NCBI GenBank assembly: GCA_002441545.1
Contig: DJWL01000188.1
Location: 1-8,297 of the forward strand
Direction: 5' to 3'
Source of the DNA: Flavobacteriaceae bacterium UBA6231
GTDB lineage: Bacteria; Bacteroidota; Bacteroidia; Flavobacteriales; Flavobacteriaceae
DNA: 8,297 nt
In this document: positions 5,641 through 8,297 of the stretch, one piece after another
Layout of the letters: every line of letters begins with the position of its first letter
How positions within the stretch are numbered: the first letter of the stretch is position 1
Notes under the pieces: model-generated
Databases searched by the model: none
The model's input: only the letters and a program-made list of their open reading frames with translations
What the model was told of the DNA's origin: nothing
Program-made: the position numbers and the translations under genes

Positions 5641-8265
5641 ATGTTGATGAACAAAATTACTCTCAAATGTTTAAGTAGTAACCCATGGGGTTGTTGCTTA
5701 ACAATTATTAAAAAAAGATTTAAAAGTATAACCGGTTTGGCCGTGTTGATGCTTTTTTTATTAGTATCTTATCAATCTTCTGCACAAATTGTCATAGGTG
5801 ATAACGATATAAGTGATTGGTATGCTGCTTTAGAGAATGGAGCTATCACTGCAAAGGTATTTGTTAGTGATGCCAATGACACTAATGATAGTCAGTTTAC
5901 TAACGGAGCCCAAGACCCCGATTTTATATCAGAATGGGCTTGGACTTATGGTCAAACCAATGACAAAGGGGATATTAGTAACTCTGGCGCTGTATTGCTA
6001 AATAATAGAATCTATTTCTTTGGAGATAGAACAGCTATTAATGGGGATGCCCAAATTGGATTTTGGTTCTTTCTAGGAGGTGTTGGACCCGATGGTGATG
6101 GTGTAGGTAACGACCCATTCACTGGAATGCATGTAGAAGGCGATTTATTGGCCTTGAGTAACTTTACTAATGGTGGGGGTGTTGTAAATTTAAGGATTTT
6201 TAGATGGGTTGATAATCCAGCTGACGCTTTTTACGATACCACACCACTTCCGGATCCAATTAATGCTCCAAATGGTGATGAATCTTCTGGAAATTTGAAA
6301 TTTTTAGGTGTTACCACCAATGCCTTTGTAAATACTCAGCCTATCAACATTACTGTTCATGGGCCATTTGCGGCTTCGGTAATTGGAGGACAAGATCATA
6401 TGACTCTTTCTACTTGGAATTATCAAGGAAAAAATGTTCCTAGTGAAGGTGTTCCTCCTTATAATCAATACCATACTGGTGCATTCTTTAATGGTTTTAT
6501 AAGTTTGGATGGTTTACCACCTGGAGCGGCATGCTTTTCAAGTTACTTACTTGAAACAAGAAACTCTCAGTCTGTTACTGCTTCATTACAGGATTTTGTA
6601 GGTGCTGGATTCACAACAGTTCCTCCACCTCCATTAGCTAATCCTGTTAATTATTGTCAAGATGATATAGCTTCTGCACTAACTGCAACAGGGACTAATT
6701 TATTGTGGTATGATGATGCAGGATTAACTACATTACATAATGGAGATGGAAGTGCCCCAGTACCTGACACATCTACTCCAGGTATGACATCTTATTGGGT
6801 AACTCAAGCAACAGAAAATGGATGTGAAAGTGAAGGAACTGAAGTTGTTGTAACCGTTGATCCACCAGCTAATGCAGGTGACGATAACAGTACCACGGTT
6901 TGTGACGGAACTATGGTTGATTTATCTTCTTTGGTAAGTGTAGGCGGCGGAAGCTTTGCCGATGACGATGCCACAGGAGCTTTATCAGGTTCTAATTTTG
7001 ATACCACAGGTTTATCACCAGGCACTTATAATTTTACCTATACAGTATTAAGCGGAAATACATGTCCAGATGATTCAGCGCTTATTCAAGTGACCGTTAA
7101 TCCAAACCCATCTTGTAATGCGTATGCTGATAATCCATTAGCATGTTTTGGTGTACCAATTACATTGCATGTAACCGGATCAGGTGGCCTTGGTGGAGCT
7201 GATCAATCAAAATACTCATTTTTATGGAGTGGATCAGGGTCTGAATATTTAGATGATACATCGTCAGCTAATCCAACAATGTCGGCTGCTGCACCAATAA
7301 GTGTTTATAACTTAACTGTGACAGTTACAGATATTTCTTCAGAAACAAATTGTACAAGTACATGTAATGTATCCGTTGAAGTGTATAACTGTACTCCAAA
7401 TTGTGAAACAGCCTTTGGTGTTGCTACTCAACATGATGGAGGTTATGATACTGTAGATGAAAGCATAAGCAGTTGCTTCCGTAACGATGGATTTAGTCGT
7501 TGGGGATGGACAAATAAGATATCTGGTTTTGGTGAACATGTATTTTCTTTATATGCTGGAGCTGCACAATGTATTTTAGGTAAAGGTGCTTATGCTGGAA
7601 CAGTAACACTGAATTATGAAAATGACGGAACTGTAACTGTTACTTATAATATGGCTCCTGGATATGTGTTATCTGAAGCTCATGTATACATAGGTTGCGA
7701 TCCGTATCCAAAAACCAAAAAAGGAAAATACACTGTAGCACCTGGTCAGTATAGTTTTAATGCTGGCAATTTAGGATATGTTCAGACAGACTTTAGTACA
7801 CCAGCTATTTCAGCTTCTGGAGATTTTTACTTTATTGCTCATGCTGTAGTTTGTGAAAAAGATATTCCAGAAGGATGTTACTTACCAGGTTCACCATATG
7901 AAGGTGGAGTATTTGATTATCCTACTTCACCAATTGAAACCGACTGTGATGTTGATACAGGTGGATGGGGTAAAGTAGCTAATAGTAAAGATGTAACTTT
8001 TACAGCTTACCCAGTTCCTTTTGAGAATGAAATTAACATTAGCTATAAATTTGATTACGACACCTATGTTAATATTGATGTTTATGATGCTAAAGGTTCA
8101 TTAATCAAAAAAGCTGTTAATAATAATTATATTAAAGGAACAGTTGACAAAACTACACTAGATTTATCAAGAGCTGATAATCAAATGTACTTTGTAAGGT
8201 TGATGACTTCCAAAGGTATGCTTGTTAAGAAAATTATATCTACAAGTAAGCTTTCTAGAGAGTAA
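5641..8265 (+). CDS. Large modular T9SS-secreted surface protein with C-terminal sorting domain
   Basis: An 874-residue exported protein of unknown function. Seen: a long basic n-region (1-29), a hydrophobic core (about 31-44) and probable cleavage after SSA (46-48). Residues 50-330 form a Gly/Asp-rich globular region with NDKGDISNSGAVLLNNRIYF (107-126) and IGFWFFLGGVGPDGDG (139-154). Residues 335-407 resemble the Ig-like domain common in such proteins (YCQDD, LLWYDDAG, SYWVTQATENGCES). Two more beta-sandwich-like modules follow (408-488 and 489-584). Residues 588-740 contain DGFSRWGWTN and YTVAPGQYSF, a pattern I recall as a recurring module in T9SS proteins. The end (788-874) is a type A sorting domain: AYPVPFENEINISYKF, VNIDVYDAKGSLIKK, MYFVRLMTSKGMLVKKIIS. 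Family knowledge: the sorting domain directs passage through the outer membrane by T9SS and is usually removed. ATG at 5647 is an alternative start; later starts would lose the basic region. The gene looks more G+C-rich than its neighbours. An adhesin or matrix role is only a guess. Confidence 0.9.
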   Translation: MLMNKITLKCLSSNPWGCCLTIIKKRFKSITGLAVLMLFLLVSYQSSAQIVIGDNDISDWYAALENGAITAKVFVSDANDTNDSQFTNGAQDPDFISEWAWTYGQTNDKGDISNSGAVLLNNRIYFFGDRTAINGDAQIGFWFFLGGVGPDGDGVGNDPFTGMHVEGDLLALSNFTNGGGVVNLRIFRWVDNPADAFYDTTPLPDPINAPNGDESSGNLKFLGVTTNAFVNTQPINITVHGPFAASVIGGQDHMTLSTWNYQGKNVPSEGVPPYNQYHTGAFFNGFISLDGLPPGAACFSSYLLETRNSQSVTASLQDFVGAGFTTVPPPPLANPVNYCQDDIASALTATGTNLLWYDDAGLTTLHNGDGSAPVPDTSTPGMTSYWVTQATENGCESEGTEVVVTVDPPANAGDDNSTTVCDGTMVDLSSLVSVGGGSFADDDATGALSGSNFDTTGLSPGTYNFTYTVLSGNTCPDDSALIQVTVNPNPSCNAYADNPLACFGVPITLHVTGSGGLGGADQSKYSFLWSGSGSEYLDDTSSANPTMSAAAPISVYNLTVTVTDISSETNCTSTCNVSVEVYNCTPNCETAFGVATQHDGGYDTVDESISSCFRNDGFSRWGWTNKISGFGEHVFSLYAGAAQCILGKGAYAGTVTLNYENDGTVTVTYNMAPGYVLSEAHVYIGCDPYPKTKKGKYTVAPGQYSFNAGNLGYVQTDFSTPAISASGDFYFIAHAVVCEKDIPEGCYLPGSPYEGGVFDYPTSPIETDCDVDTGGWGKVANSKDVTFTAYPVPFENEINISYKFDYDTYVNIDVYDAKGSLIKKAVNNNYIKGTVDKTTLDLSRADNQMYFVRLMTSKGMLVKKIISTSKLSRE

Positions 8266-8297
8266 TATATTAACTTTTAATTAAATGAAAGAGCGGC
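8266..8297. other. Window tail after the T9SS gene; possible start of a terminator
   Basis: After the TAA stop the sequence is A+T-rich and then ends in AAAGAGCGGC (8288-8297), an unusually G+C-rich patch for intergenic DNA here. It could be the left arm of an intrinsic terminator whose right arm lies beyond the edge. An ATG at 8285-8287 opens a frame (MKER) running off the window, so a new gene cannot be excluded. Confidence 0.25.

Noticed and set aside
6804..7539. Minus-strand open frames at 6804-7025 and 7339-7539
   Set aside because: Both are antisense to the Ig-like and following modules of the T9SS protein and show no motifs or start signals.
1..8297. CRISPR arrays, insertion sequences, tRNA or rRNA genes, defence or mobile systems
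   Set aside because: No regularly spaced repeats, transposase motifs, paired long terminal repeats or cloverleaf-type sequence were recognised in either strand.

Overview
The window looks like chromosomal DNA from a marine-type member of the Flavobacteriaceae (Bacteroidota). The evidence is strong A+T richness, start codons without Shine-Dalgarno sequences, matches to the flavobacterial promoter consensus (TTG ... TAnnTTTG), a lipoprotein with a DUF4369-like/TlpA layout, and a large secreted protein ending in a type IX secretion (T9SS) sorting domain. The genus cannot be fixed from the sequence.

Layout. (1) Positions 1-2096, minus strand: thrA, the bifunctional aspartokinase/homoserine dehydrogenase. 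The window edge cuts off its C-terminus. (2) Positions 2097-2441: a divergent intergenic region. It holds an unannotated 35-codon leader ORF (2286 to 2179, minus) with six consecutive threonine codons, a promoter-like pair just upstream, a GC hairpin over the end of the leader ORF and a following U-tract. This has the layout of a threonine attenuator and is the most interesting item in the window. (3) Positions 2442-3986, plus: nnr, the NAD(P)H-hydrate repair enzyme. (4) Positions 3991-4019: a symmetric terminator shared by the convergent genes nnr and the next one. (5) Positions 4038-5087, minus: a TlpA-like thioredoxin-fold lipoprotein. (6) Positions 5088-5640: a 553-bp A+T-rich gap with weak signals only. 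(7) Positions 5641-8265, plus: an 874-residue modular T9SS cargo protein. (8) A short tail at 8266-8297 that may begin a terminator or another gene.

The genes do not form one pathway. thrA and its leader form a regulated biosynthetic unit, probably the start of a thr operon continuing off the left edge. nnr is a housekeeping metabolite-repair gene. The last two genes encode envelope or surface proteins, with no visible link to each other or to threonine synthesis.
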